Below are positions 22,385 to 33,959 of a stretch of DNA of 64,000 nt, in pieces (positions within the stretch are counted from its first letter, which is position 1; each line of letters opens with the position of its first letter). The notes under the pieces were generated by a model that ran no database searches, was not told where the DNA came from, and saw nothing but the letters and a program-made list of their open reading frames with translations. This DNA comes from Chlorophyllum brunneum (Eukaryota; Basidiomycota; Agaricomycetes; Agaricales; Agaricaceae): NCBI GenBank assembly GCA_963576785.1, contig OY756140.1, forward strand, positions 3,844,001 through 3,908,000, written 5' to 3'. The translations under genes and the position numbers were made by a program.

Positions 22385-24000
22385 CTACCAGATTTGCGCA
22401 GCAGGAAATGATGGGTTTGTTGAAGTCGAATGATATGTGTCAGGGTATGGGTATCTGGTATAGTTGGGGTTATGTCCCCCCTGTCCGGGTGGGTAGTAAC
22501 CCACGTTTCTGGCATTATAGTTTGGTCCTGTATAATGTTGTTGATGATGCATCGGGGGAGGAGGGGGATGAGCGTGAATGGGGCCGGGAGCAGGCCAAGG
22601 TTGATTGTATTGTGGGTTTTGGAATGATTGTTGGCGATGATGATGATGATGTGGTGGTGGTGATGGATAAGTGTTAGTGTGAATAGGATGATAATGTTGT
22701 TGATGATGATAACCAAGGTCTTGTTGAATCGGAGGACGAACAATACCAGAAGGTGAAGGGTAAGTATCAACACCTTGATGTATATCATTCGACCAATTCG
22801 AAATATTGTTCGAAGACCAATGATGCGAGGCTTGAAGAGGTAATGGATCATGTTCATGTTCGGGTATAGGTGAGAGTGATTGTGAATGTTGAGGTGTATG
22901 TGGGAGAGGACGTAATGTGGCATTGGGATTATTTATGAATTGTGGAGGTGTGGATTCGAGATAAGTAGAAGTGGTCGGCGTGATGGTGGTTGTAGAGTTG
23001 AGTTTCGAAGAATAACCTTTAGTGGCTGGACGGGAGGCTTGAAGACGTTCGTAGATGGCAGCGGGATCTTCGAGTGGTGATTGAGGTTGGTGAGGAGTGG
23101 TGGGTGCTTCGGGGAAGGATAGAGGAGAGAGTGGGGTTCTTGGTGTGTAATGTGATAAGGACGCCCCCACTTGCGATTGAGGTTGTGGTGATTGGCTAAA
23201 GGTACTTCCTGGACGAGATGGAGGAGGAACGGAAGGTGGTTGAGGTGTTGAATAGATTGGAGAAGGAGGTGGATGATTGGAAGCGTTGCTTGCAGGACGA
23301 GGAGGAGTATTACTCGAAGGGATTCTAGGCGTAAGCTGGGAAAAGAATGAGTGATATTGATCAGAGTATGATAATAGAAATATACCTCTGCAGATACAGC
23401 TCGAGGCGTTTCATATGCGGAGAGGGTAGAGGATTGAGTATTTGGCGTGAAACGACGTAAACCCAAAGAATCCGTTAAGGGAGTAAGTAACTCGGTATTA
23501 TGTTGTTGTCGTTGGGATGCAGGAGGGGAAGGTGAAGGGCCGGAAGTACCAAGGTGTTGATGTTCTTCGTTATCGGTAGGGGGTGTAGAGTACCTCCTCC
23601 TACGAGGAGAGAAAATATCATCATCCGAATCGGAACTGACAGTAGAGGTAGTGCCGAGAGGAGAATGACCAGCGTTGGAAGGAGTAGCCGTCGTAGACGA
23701 AGGAGGAGATAAATTGGAAGGAGTAGTATGAGCGGGAGTGGATGGTACGGTGTGTATAGCAGCGCTTGTAAGACTGTTTTGATGTCTTCCTACACGTCGT
23801 CCAGCTCGGCCAGGACCTGGATTGGTAATTGGCGCCATGTTACCGAAAGGTCCCGAGGGTAAAGCCCCAGCACTGTCACCACTACCAATATTGAACGTAT
23901 TCATGTCACCGCCGACTTCGCAAAAGTTGCCGCCGCTGATAGTGAAACCACTTGCACCTGCAAAGCTGAGAGCAGGCATTTTCGGTTGTGTTGGTGCCAT
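22385..24000 (-). CDS. Disordered protein with N-terminal FTISGGNF motif, paralog B
   Basis: Two exons, 24000-23386 and 23335-22385, with a 50-nt intron, encode about 521 residues. The N-terminus holds FAGASGFTISGGNFCEVGGD then MNT, clearly the same motif as paralog A. It is followed by a basic stretch (GRAGRRVGRHQ) and a low-complexity region rich in Ser, Pro, Thr and Gln. The C-terminal half has histidine- and tyrosine-rich runs (YHHQQHYHPIH, PPHHHHHR). The start MAPTQPKMPAL at 24000 is chosen because a TATA-like box (minus-strand ATATATAAG near 24023-24031) lies only about 25-30 bases upstream; the next in-frame ATG is MPALSF. No catalytic domain is seen. Same strand, same exon plan and same motif as paralog A suggest a duplication followed by strong divergence of the tail. 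Confidence 0.72.
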
Positions 24001-24022
24001 TGGAGAGTCCGGTACCAGTCTG

Positions 24023-24031
24023 CTTATATAT
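24023..24031 (-). promoter_or_regulatory. TATA-like box of paralog B
   Basis: The minus strand contains GGATATATAAGC just upstream of the proposed start of paralog B. Its closeness to the ATG suggests a short leader or use of the downstream methionine. Confidence 0.4.
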
Positions 24032-24349
24032 CCGGACGAGGTTAACAGCATGTGTGTGCGAAAGAACTGTGCAATCCTGTGCAGAGAGTAAATGGCTATG
24101 TTGAAGCTCATAAAGCGGTGCACCACGTTGATAACACATGTAGATGGTTATTGGACTAGGTGTAATTTAGACTATACCGGGTGTATAATAGGCTATGTTG
24201 GAAGAGAACACCCCATGTGACTGTCACACTCCAGGACGACGACGACAAGAACGCCGAGCAGACCTCGACCTCGACGACACACACAATGAGCAGCACTCGT
24301 TCTCCTACACAGACAGCGCCCCCGACGCGCATATTGCTGCCTTTCCACA

Positions 24350-27300
24350 ATGGACACGACAACGCATGTCAATGGCGATGCTGGGGGACCAGCTGCTGCC
24401 GAATCCTCAGCCTCATTCGACCCAACTATTTTCCGCAAATATCTCCTGGCACTGCTTCCTCCGCTTATTGGGGCCGACCTTGCGGACCTGCATACGCTGT
24501 TTGATGATGAATTTGATGAACGCGTGTCGCGCTTTGCGAATGAGTCGGGCGGTGTGATATACGTCGTAAAGGCGAAAGAAGAGTCTGACGGTGCGTGTTG
24601 TGCTGGCCAACAGTGGATGTGTGCTGAGATGGCCTGTAGACGAGTCGCTGCCGACGTATTCGTACCTGCTCACGCCTCATCTCACATACCATCCCTCCCA
24701 CCTCACCACTCTTGCTCTTATCAAACGCAGTCCCACTCTCGATCCCCTCGTACCCCTCGCTACCCAACTCCACTTTCTCAATCTCTTTGCAGGCGATGAG
24801 ACGCCCTATGAGAGTCTACACGCCGTCGTCAGCTGTGGTGTCAAGCCCCGGTTCGATGCTTTTGTCGGATCGCGCGGAGGAGGTAAAGATGGCGGAGACA
24901 CCAAAATGGGTACGCATCCAGCTGTCAACTTAATTCAGAAAGCTTAATTTATAACTAGGTATACCCATGACCAAGAAAAAGTTTACCGAACTGGAATTAT
25001 CCCTTCTTCACCTCCAACAAAATGTCGAAATCCCTGAAACCCATCTTATCATCCACCCCGTCATCCAACGCGCAGGAGAACAGGTAACAGTCAATCCTTT
25101 TTCCAGTTTCTTTGCTTATGGGGTATCACAGGCTCAAGCCGCCAACGTCCGTCCAAACATCTCTCACATCCCTCCAAAACTCCTCAACGACTCGACCTTT
25201 CTCAACACCCTCCACGCACACGTAAATTCCTGGATCAAATCTATCCAAGGAGTAACAGAACTCACACGAGACGTATCCTCCGGTACCGCTTCACAAGAAA
25301 TCAATTTCTGGCTATCCCTCGAGCGCGCCTTGGAAGGTATCGAAGCCCAACTACGTTCCGAAGAAGTCAACGTCGTCATGGATTGTCTCCGAAATGCTAA
25401 ACGATTCCACGCTACTGTCAGCTTTATGGCTGACACGGGACTCAAAGATGCTACGGATCTAGTCCACAAGTATAACCAATCCATGAAGGATTTCCCTCTC
25501 AACGAACTGCTCTCCGCTACGGACTTGAACAAACTGTGTATAAGAAAGTTTACATCTCATCTTTGGTCATATCAATCGCAAGCTCAGGCTATCACCTTAT
25601 CCGATTCGTCGAGCGCTTCCACTTGTCGAAGCAATCTCACGAGACTTTAACGATCAACTACTCCGCATCTTGACTTCACATCGACTGGCATATACACCCT
25701 ACGACACGTTCGAACGTCTCTTGGGTCAAACGATGAATATCTTTCGAATATGGGATGATTTGGTGAAAGAGTTTACGAATGTGGCTAGAGAAGTTACGAG
25801 GAGAAGAGAGGTAAAGTTTATACCGATTAAGATTGTTGCTGCGCATGGAAAGTTGCAAGAGAGGTGTAGGTATTTGAGGGATTGGAGGAAACAGCATGAA
25901 CAGTTGGCTGTTATGACTGGACCCACCAGAGGTTTGGGTGGGACGACTGGAGGAGGGGGGATTATGGTTGTTGGAGCTGGTGTTGCGGTTGAGATGTGGT
26001 ATTGGGGTTGGATTCGGCGGTAGCAGTGGCGGTGGAACATCTACGACAACAACAACTGGAGCAACAACAACAACGGGAACAGGAACAGGAATTGGTGGAT
26101 GGCAACCCCAATTAGCAGTCAACTTTGATCCTCAAGTTGTCACTCTTTTCAAAGAAGTTTGGAATCTGCTTTGGCTAGGGTTTTCGGTACCGCATGCGAT
26201 GACGAATATGGCGAAGGATGCGAAGAGGGTTTATCCACATGCGGTTAGTTTGATGGAGACTGTTAGGACTTCAGGTGCGTTTTTTTTTGGAGGGGGAGGA
26301 AGAGATGGGTTGTTGATGTGTTTGAGGATAGGGATGAATATTCGATGGGATCATTTCGTGAATCAGTATGATACGGCTAGGTATATGCCTAGCACCGATG
26401 CGAGAGATAATATGCATATTCAGTTTGTGAGGGTGTTTGCTAGTGTCGTTTCGGTTCTTCAGGTGCGTCATCATTTTCTCTATTAATCTACGACTTATTG
26501 ACACTGGGTGTAGGACAAGACGAATAATGTGATTGATTTGTATAAGGATATGTGGAGGAATGTGGAGGATTTGGCTGTGTGTTCGTATACGAGTGAAGCG
26601 TTTGAAGAGTTTTTGGGGAAGATTCAAGCTGCCGTACGTTTTTCCTCTTCCCTTCTCCTAACCTCTCCTTCTCAAAACTAACCTGTGAACGTAGATTGAC
26701 AAATTGAATCTGGAAGGATACGCAAATCTAGAAAATTGGGTAGCGGAGGTTGATAAACGGATCAAAGGGATCTTACTTCAACGTTTGGTGGCGATTATAC
26801 AAGTTTGGTGTTTGGAATTTGATGAAAGTGAGGATGGGGAGGGGAGGAGGATGGATAATGTTTCGAATTTGATGGGGAAGAGGAGAGGTGGGAAAGGTGG
26901 TGGTGTTAAAGACGAAAAGGTGCGTTCCTTTGTCAAAGTGAGGATGTGATGTTGATCAAATTTGTTTATTTTTTGTGTGTGTGTAGTTTATGGAGACGCA
27001 TATGGTTGTGAAACCGATTGTGCATGAGATTAGGATTCAGAATCAGGTTATATTTTTGGATCCTCCGATTGAGTATGCGAGAGCGACGTGGATTAAGCAG
27101 TTGCATGATTGGCTTGGTGAGTTTTCTTTTTTTTTTTTTGTTGTGGGGTGGTGTTGATTTTAGGGTTGTAGGTGTTGTTTGTCGGTTAAGAAGGATACAG
27201 AGTTCGCGGTATGAGATTGGGTTGCAGATGCAGAAAGGGACTGTTGGGGAATTGACTTATGTTTCTCTCGTATGTTTTTTTGGCGTTGTGAAGTTAAATT

Positions 27301-27750
27301 GACATTCAATTATCATAGCTTACACGATTCACCGACAACACAGCCACTCCAACTAATTGAAAACACAAGTCCAACAACTCAAAGACTACGTCAACAAATG
27401 GCTTCAATTCCAATCCCTCTGGGACCTCGAACCCGAATACGTATTCAATCGTCTAGGCGATTCACTTTCCCACTGGCAACAACTTCTCATCGAAATTAAG
27501 AAAGCGAGATCGACGTTTGATACTAGTGGGACCTCGGAATCGTTTGGGGGGGGTTTGTGTGGTTGATTATGATCAGGTGCAGAGTAGGGTTAATGCAAAG
27601 TATGATATGTGGCAGAAGGATGTGTTGAGTAGGTTTGGGGGAAAGTTGGGAGTGGGGATGAAGGAGATGCATGCGGCGATTTTGAAGGCGAGAAATGAAC
27701 TTGAGCATCAGAGTACTGAGGGATTGGTTGGTGTGCCTAGGAGGTTTTGA
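24350..27750 (+). pseudogene. DYN1: Cytoplasmic dynein heavy chain, tail region only, with many frame breaks
   Basis: Dynein heavy chain is a minus-end microtubule motor of about 4,500 residues; here only the N-terminal tail is present. From the start MDTTTHVNGD, family blocks follow in order: [159 protein letters not shown] and DYDQVQSRVNAKYD. Introns look normal. Lesions include four extra bases then TAA at 25537-25543, a shift in a glycine-rich insertion near 25950, about 20 expected residues missing near 26275, two compensating shifts near 27340, and a G8 run at 27544-27552 that breaks the frame. Coding ends at 27748-27750 inside a 13-nt repeat. No motor domain exists downstream. Confidence 0.8.
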
Positions 27751-27777
27751 GAGGAGGTTTTGAGAGGAGGTTTTGAG
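27739..27777 (+). repeat. Three perfect 13-nt tandem repeats
   Basis: AGGAGGTTTTGAG occurs three times in a row. The first unit supplies the TGA that ends the dynein-like frame, so this repeat marks the truncation point. Confidence 0.9.
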
Positions 27778-28433
27778 AGGAGGGATTTGGTAGTGGTGGT
27801 GGAGTGGAGTGCATTGTATATATACCCTCATGCGTTCTTTCTTGGATTTTTTTTTTTTTTGATGATGATGATTTATGCAATACATGCGTTTTTTTACTAC
27901 TGGATTGATACCCCCCCCCCGCAATACGAAAAATGATTTTTGTGTAATTTTTGTAGATTGGAATTTAGAGCTTTCGTTGGAAGGATCCTTACATGTAGCT
28001 GGTGCCCACCTTGTGGTGAAAGTTGAGCTTTGAAGTAACCCCAGGGAAAGAGGAGGTATTTTCTTCAAACGTGGTACGCCCAATGTTCGTCCTTTCTATC
28101 GCAGGTGGGCTAATAACACGTTTCTATTTAACTTGGTCGTTCCATAGGTCTGAGCTTATGATCTGCGGCGACCCACGTCGAGTACGTGAGGGACAATGTT
28201 ACCCGATAACTACTATGTCAGCCTGGCCTACCTGAATCACAGACCCATACTCAGCTATCGGGAGCCGGATACGTCTTTTCTTCCCTCCACTCCCAGGGTT
28301 TATACCTCCTGGAACTAGATCCCACCATGTATCTGGTGAACACCTGAATTCTCTCCGTATCACTTTCCATGATCAGGGTTCCACATACCCAATGCCCTAG
28401 TTTCTCCCCTCACTCGGCGAGATCGCTACCCCG

Positions 28434-28935
28434 ATGATCGTGGAACTAGTAGATGGATCTTACGGGGACGATGTCTATCTCTTGCTAACCAAGCACCACC
28501 TGGCGCCAGCATTCCTAGTGTATTCAAAACTCGACGTCGGTCTGCCAGAACATACTACCGAATATCACCTGCCTGCACCCTGGATGTCACAACATGATTT
28601 TTTTCCACTCTGCTGGCACTATCACCGGCGAAGCTGTATCTGCCATATGGTACCCCTTAGACCTAGTCCCAAAGGTTTTGGGGGAAAATCGCAAGGTGCA
28701 TGGTGATCTATGACCTGTGACCTGCCAACATTATAGTCAACGTCTCGGACAACGGGGAAGTAGGCGCCACCCTGCGAACCGGAATCTACAGGTGAAATGG
28801 GCGGGAAGGGATCGGAAATGCATAGGTCAGAATGACGATACTCGGATGCCTGAGTCGTGGTCCATTGCAATTTCGGAACTCACGCGAACGTCGAGCGTCA
28901 TTCATGATTACTGGGAGTCAAATCGACGAGAACCC
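28434..28935 (+). pseudogene. Remnant of an HGDL-type protein kinase-like gene
   Basis: Segments in sequence order match an agaricomycete kinase-like family: VELVDGSYGDDVYLLLTKHH, LAPAFLVYSKLDVG, GTITGEAVSAIWYPLD, NRKVHGDL, PANIIVNVSDNGEVGATLRT, and a tail around VKWAGRDRKCIGQND. The catalytic motif HGDLRPxN is interrupted. After HGDL comes TGA (28711-28713) where CGA for arginine is expected. A 7-base direct duplication (TGACCTG at 28711-28717 and 28718-28724) shifts the frame before PANI. Two other shifts are needed, between SKLDVG and GTITGEA and again after LRT. The upstream part is not clearly recognisable. The gene is dead by several independent lesions. Confidence 0.55.
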
Positions 28936-28939
28936 TTGT

Positions 28940-30329
28940 CACGCTCCTCTCAAAGAGCCTATAATGCGGACATTATGTCCCCCTATCTTTGAATCACGAC
29001 GATATTCAATTTTTTTGTGGGAACCTTTATCAGTGGCGCTCAGTACACGACCACGATACCCGCGAAAGCCATAATGCCCGCTGCGATGCAATCGTTCAAT
29101 TAAGAGTGGATCTTGCAGGGCTCCATTAAAAACCACCCCCGTCGGAAACGAAAGAATAAAGCCCTTAAAGATCTTCGGTGGTTCCCATTTACCGGGACGC
29201 GAGCTTCGCTTGACTGTTGTCGAGCAAGAAGACCGCAGACCACTTTTTCCGGCCGGACGATCTCGAGACGTGAGTGCGATCACGGCAGTGACAGAGCACT
29301 TGGAAGCCACGTGGGAGGGTCCGACTAGACAATCGCCCGCGGACTTTTGCAATCAAGAAGAGAGCACATTCCTGGCTGAACAATGAGAAGAAACCAGGCG
29401 GCATGAGCAGAGAGACAAGTTCTTGGGTTGTTATTCGGGGGGCTATCAAGAAGGTGGCACAGCCACCATGCGTAAGGAACGTTTGGTGAAGATGCTGTGG
29501 GGAACAGATCTAGGCTACCGCTTCCCCCATGATGGGATAAGTCACTCGAGTGCTCATTTTGTCGGTTTTATACCACTCTCGTACCTGAATAATTAAGGTT
29601 GATGCCAAGTTGAAGTAAAATAGCGAAGCTGCTGTTACTATGTTTGGGTGGCATATACTATGAATAAAGATATCATGACCGTGGTATTTGTCTGTCGGCG
29701 CAGTGGATATTGGTGACGCCCCTGAGTAGTGCGAAAGAATGTATTTGTACCCCTAGGTGGACAGGGACAAGCCCAGCGATAAACGGACGCTATCGCGCCC
29801 GCACACTTCCCTAACTAGCTGGTGACATCGTCGTTACCACGCTTTTGCCCACCTCCGAGATAAAGCATGCTGCTCACCCTGGTAGTGATCGTTGGGCAAG
29901 GAGGATACTAGTGGAAGCCTCGTCAATATTGCGATTTCACTCCAAAAGGGATCGGTTAGTGATCACAATGGAGACTCGAATTCTTGGAGCAGTCAAACAA
30001 AAACAAACATACGGCGGTGCCGAGTCACTCTGAATGATCTCCAAGCTAAACCCACAGTTACAAACAAACAACCACCACGCACTTTATCAAGATTGTGTGG
30101 AAGCTCAATGCGCTCATAGCACAAGAAAGATGGCTCACAATGGCACACATAGAAGGCGTAGCATCAGGAGTCTATTATTTATGAGTGATGCGTTATACAG
30201 ATATTATAGAAAATGTATGTAGAGTACTCGGGGTGTTCGGGAAGGAAAGCAATGTTGCAGATTAGGTCTCCATAGGTTGAGTATTTGTCAATGTTACGAC
30301 CGGATTCACATTTACAGAACGACCTCCAA
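28940..30329. other. Intergenic stretch, no supported gene
   Basis: Frames of up to 137 codons exist (for example 29352-28939 on the minus strand), but they have irregular composition and no recognisable family or splice pattern. The last part is probably the 3' flank of the nitrate reductase gene. Confidence 0.4.
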
Positions 30330-33300
30330 TCAGAAAAGCACGATCTTGTTCGCCGCATCCCATCCAATCTCCCTGAGCATGCCTATGAGAAAGAGTGGAT
30401 TAGCAGATGTCCACCAAAGTGCTCGACGAACTTACTCTTGGCCGAATCTTCCATCGGTCCTGGTCCACAGAGACAGATCAACTTGTCATCTCCGGGCGTC
30501 GGCAGGTGAGTCTCCAACATCTCCTTCGAAATTCGTCCCGTGGCGTGGGTCCAGTTTTCAGGCAGCGGTCGCCCTGTCAAACTGAAACGAAGGTTGAACC
30601 TTCCGGGGTGCTCTGCGGCGAAGTGTTCGAGTTCCTCCCGACACAAAATATCCTCAAAGTTTCGGTTGACATCCACGGCCCAAACTTTCGTTTCAGTGTC
30701 CAGAGGGTCTGTCAAGATCGCGCGTGCAACTTGGAGAACGGGCGTGATTCCGCTTCCTCCGCAAATGAGACCGACCTCCCTAACACGTTTCTCTTCACCG
30801 TGGATGGAAGCAACACCCTGGCCCTTCCAGATGAAATGTCCAATAGGTCCCTTCATTTCGATACTATCCCCAACATTGAGCTCAGCAAATCCAAGTGTCA
30901 TGCGTCCACCAAGAGGGTACGCCGGAGTGGGGTAGTAGATCCTGACCGCTATGTAAACCTCTGTATCACAAAAGAACGAAAATGGGACGCTTACTTGATC
31001 AGAATATCGATGTGACCCTTTGTATCCCGTCCAGAAAGTGGAGTGTAAGCTCTTTGTACAATTTCACCCTCTGCGACTTGGATGCCGTCCTTGCCGTTGA
31101 CCTTTCTACGCAGGCGTACATATACGTGTTGACCGAAAGGCAGTCCCAACTCTTGTTCATCGTGGTCCAGGGCAAATCGGTAAACCTTTGTGTCATGTGA
31201 TAAATCCTTTATGCTGATGAGCTCGACCTTCTTCCATTTCTTGGCATTGAGGAAAGGCTGCGATGGTCCCACACTCTCAACCTCCTCTTCCTCCCCTACA
31301 GCTCCATCTAGAGTTCCAATGTGGAAATCAGCTAGTCGTCTCTTGGCGTCTGAACTGTGAATGGCCATAAAGTCTTCGGTGGCATCTTCTCCCGCGACGA
31401 TCATTATCGATTGAGCACCTCCAGGGTGTTCAGCAAAGAATCCACTGCCGTTGTACACCTGTTGTAATAATAAGCACGAGGACCGCGTTCATCCAATGCT
31501 GATGGTACGCACCTCTCCTCTAACAACAAACCAAGCCTCTTCCTTCGCCTGAGGCGACTTGAGTTCGGCGGGGCTGATCTTGCGGTCAACACCTGCCTTG
31601 GTCATCTGGACCTCTTGGGGTTTCGGTGCTGAGGCGGTGGTGCTTGGAGTCGAAGAAGGATTGTTCGAGAAGTTCGGTTTGGAGGGCTCCAAGCCTGCAT
31701 CCTTGAGCTTCTGCATCCACCCGCCTGGTTGCAACCCCGCGACTGCAAAATTTTCAGGACACGCTCTGGATTACTGCCATGATAATAGAAAGCTTACGCG
31801 CTGGGTGTTCGAAACTAATCTTGCCGTTCTCAAGCTGATTAATGGCTACTCTGTACCACCTTGTGAGAGAGAAAAAGTGGTCAGCAGTCAATTATTATTT
31901 CCAGCCATTATTCACATACCAATTGTTCATCATTCCCGTTGGGTTCACGTACATATCCCTGGGTTGAAGTACCAAGGATTCATCCATGCAACGGACCATG
32001 ATCCCACGGCTTTCTTTCATCGTTGATATTGGCATTTCGAACGACCAGAAGCACCAGCAGAAGCATGTATCCGACTCGGTCAAGTCCAAGTCTCCGTAAA
32101 CGGAGTCATAATGAGCCGCCTCTCGGAAGAGATCTTCGGGATACGAGATTTCTGCGAGTTTCCATGTATTTCCATCGTCGGAAGAAATATCGACGCGTGT
32201 CACCCGACGACCACCTCCAGCGTACGCATAGCCCTTGACCGTGTACGTCTCTTCTGGGGCTCTGGACGATGTGTCCAGTATTTCATCATGGTCGGGATAG
32301 GCAATAGCGCTGTTCGCGTTGAGTTCGTTGATAATGTACCTAGTGAGGAAAAGAGTTGTGAGGAAACGTGCGAGTACGTGAGTGTTATTTCAATAGGCTC
32401 ACCTTCGGTCGTACCACCAGTGATCCTCCTTTCGTGCTTGATCTGGGGTCACAGACATGGGCAGGACCTTGTTGTCACGGAAATGGAGGTGGTTCTGGCT
32501 CTCATTCTCCGACAATTCGATGCTCGAGAGCCATTTCACAGACCGTCCACCGATCTGTGAAGGCACGACGAGGCGAAGTGGGTAACCGTGGTCTGGTTCA
32601 AGGCTGAGTGATGCAGGATTAGATGCCTTATATTATGATATTATGTAAGAGCTGAACTTACGGAAGGCCGTTCATTGCCCAGGCCAGCATCATTCCCTTT
32701 TGCCTGTCGCGAGCCCAGCTCAGGAGCTGACTGAACACGAACGTCATTTGTCTGTCTATCGCCGACGGCGAAGAACTTACCTAGTACCATATGGCCCACC
32801 GTGTGGGAGGTCATCGGTTCCTTCAAAGACTACATGCTTGGCGCCTCTTGTAGGAAGGATATACTCCAAGACATCAGCCAGATAGACACCAGTGAAGAGC
32901 GCAGTAGAGAGTCCGGCTGCGCCCCAGGAGAAACCCAAGGATTTCTGGACGATGTTTTGCTCCTTGCGTCGGTTGCCAGCACATACCAACGTCATCGGGA
33001 CGGTAACCACCCTGAATCTTGCTCGGAGATCGTCTAGAGTAAATGTCATGGGACGAGAACACAGTCTACATGAATGCTCAGCTTATGTTCCCGAGAGAGG
33101 GACTGCAAACGACCGCTTACCCATGAACCTGTAGTTTCCAATCGTCTGCCATTCTCTGGTCTATTTTCGGCACAGCACCATGATTGCGGACATAGAACAG
33201 GTTGCTTGGAGTCAAGAACCCGTGTTCGTATAGGTCCGGAAGTTTAGCCTCCGCGTTGAACGGATGTTTACCAGTAAGGCGAACCATTCTTGGGTCGCGA

Positions 33301-33743
33301 GGGACCCAATCATCAGGAGTGCCACTGTAAAGCATCGTGACGTCAGGTAGGCGTTCTGAGAATAGTTTGAAGACATACACGTCTTGGGGGGCAATCGCCT
33401 CGCATGCTTTCTCCTTCGGCACCTCAGGATAGTTTAAACTAGAAGGTATTTCACGGGGTATGGCCCATTTCTCGTCGTAGGATGGGTCTTTCTGGACAAG
33501 GGAGGGAGGAAAGAATGGAGTGGGCAATTGAACTCCATTGTCTCCAGGAAGGCCGACGCGTTTCCCCATCGGGGACTCTACAGAAGAGGGAGGGGTGATA
33601 GACCCCTCAGACGGCGTCATAATCCCATCCAACGACCACGAAACTTGGGAAACATCGAGGGGCATATTAACTTCAGCAGCGTGAGTTATTGGTGGTGTAA
33701 AGACAAAATACTACTAACCAATGTCTTGCAATTTGTAAACCAT
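30330..33743 (-). CDS. niaD: Assimilatory nitrate reductase [NADPH]
   Basis: This enzyme reduces nitrate to nitrite in the cytosol using molybdopterin, heme b5 and FAD. The spliced protein (about 900 residues, roughly ten introns, all GT-AG) starts MVYKLQDI at 33743 and ends AANKIVLF. Domains in order are: Mo-pterin (PRDPRMVRLTGKHPFN; MTLVCAGNRRKEQN with the Mo-ligand cysteine; WGAAGLSTALFTGVYLADVL; HGYPLRLVVPSQIGGRSVKW), dimerisation (RVDISSDDGNTWKLAEI, NPTGMMNNWWYRVAINQLEN), cytochrome b5 (EHPGGAQSI and AIHSSDAKR heme histidines), FAD (RAYTPLS, YPLGGRMTL), and NADPH (LICGGSGITPVLQVARAI, CLCGPGPMEDS). An extra glycine in LPHGGPYGT is the only small oddity. No lesion was found. No nitrate transporter or nitrite reductase lies nearby, although these are often clustered in fungi. 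Confidence 0.95.
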
Positions 33744-33902
33744 AGTGTTCAATAATAAAGAGGGGCTTCTATCGAGGAAAATGGGGGGATCGCTGAGGTC
33801 GCCTTTTCCCCCCTGTTAGCGCAGACTCTTCGTCGAGGTCGTCGAAGGCTATTTACCTGTTTGTGAATCGGTCGATGACTACAAGTTGAAGACCTGGGCC
33901 CT

Positions 33903-33910
33903 CTTATATA
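33903..33910 (-). promoter_or_regulatory. TATA-like box upstream of nitrate reductase
   Basis: The minus strand reads GCATATATAAGAGG about 160 bases before the start codon. I did not find a convincing clustered set of GATA-factor sites close to it. Confidence 0.35.
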
Positions 33911-33959
33911 TGCTCTCTTAGGTGTACTCAAGAACCTACGCGAGCTGCCCTAATGCTCG

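Noticed and set aside
24350..27750. Naturally split dynein heavy chain, as reported in some smuts
   Set aside because: Attractive for the truncation, but the several frame breaks and missing residues do not fit a functional half-gene unless the sequence is in error.
28939..29352. 137-codon minus-strand frame
   Set aside because: Proline/arginine/serine mix without family resemblance. It overlaps other frames of similar quality.
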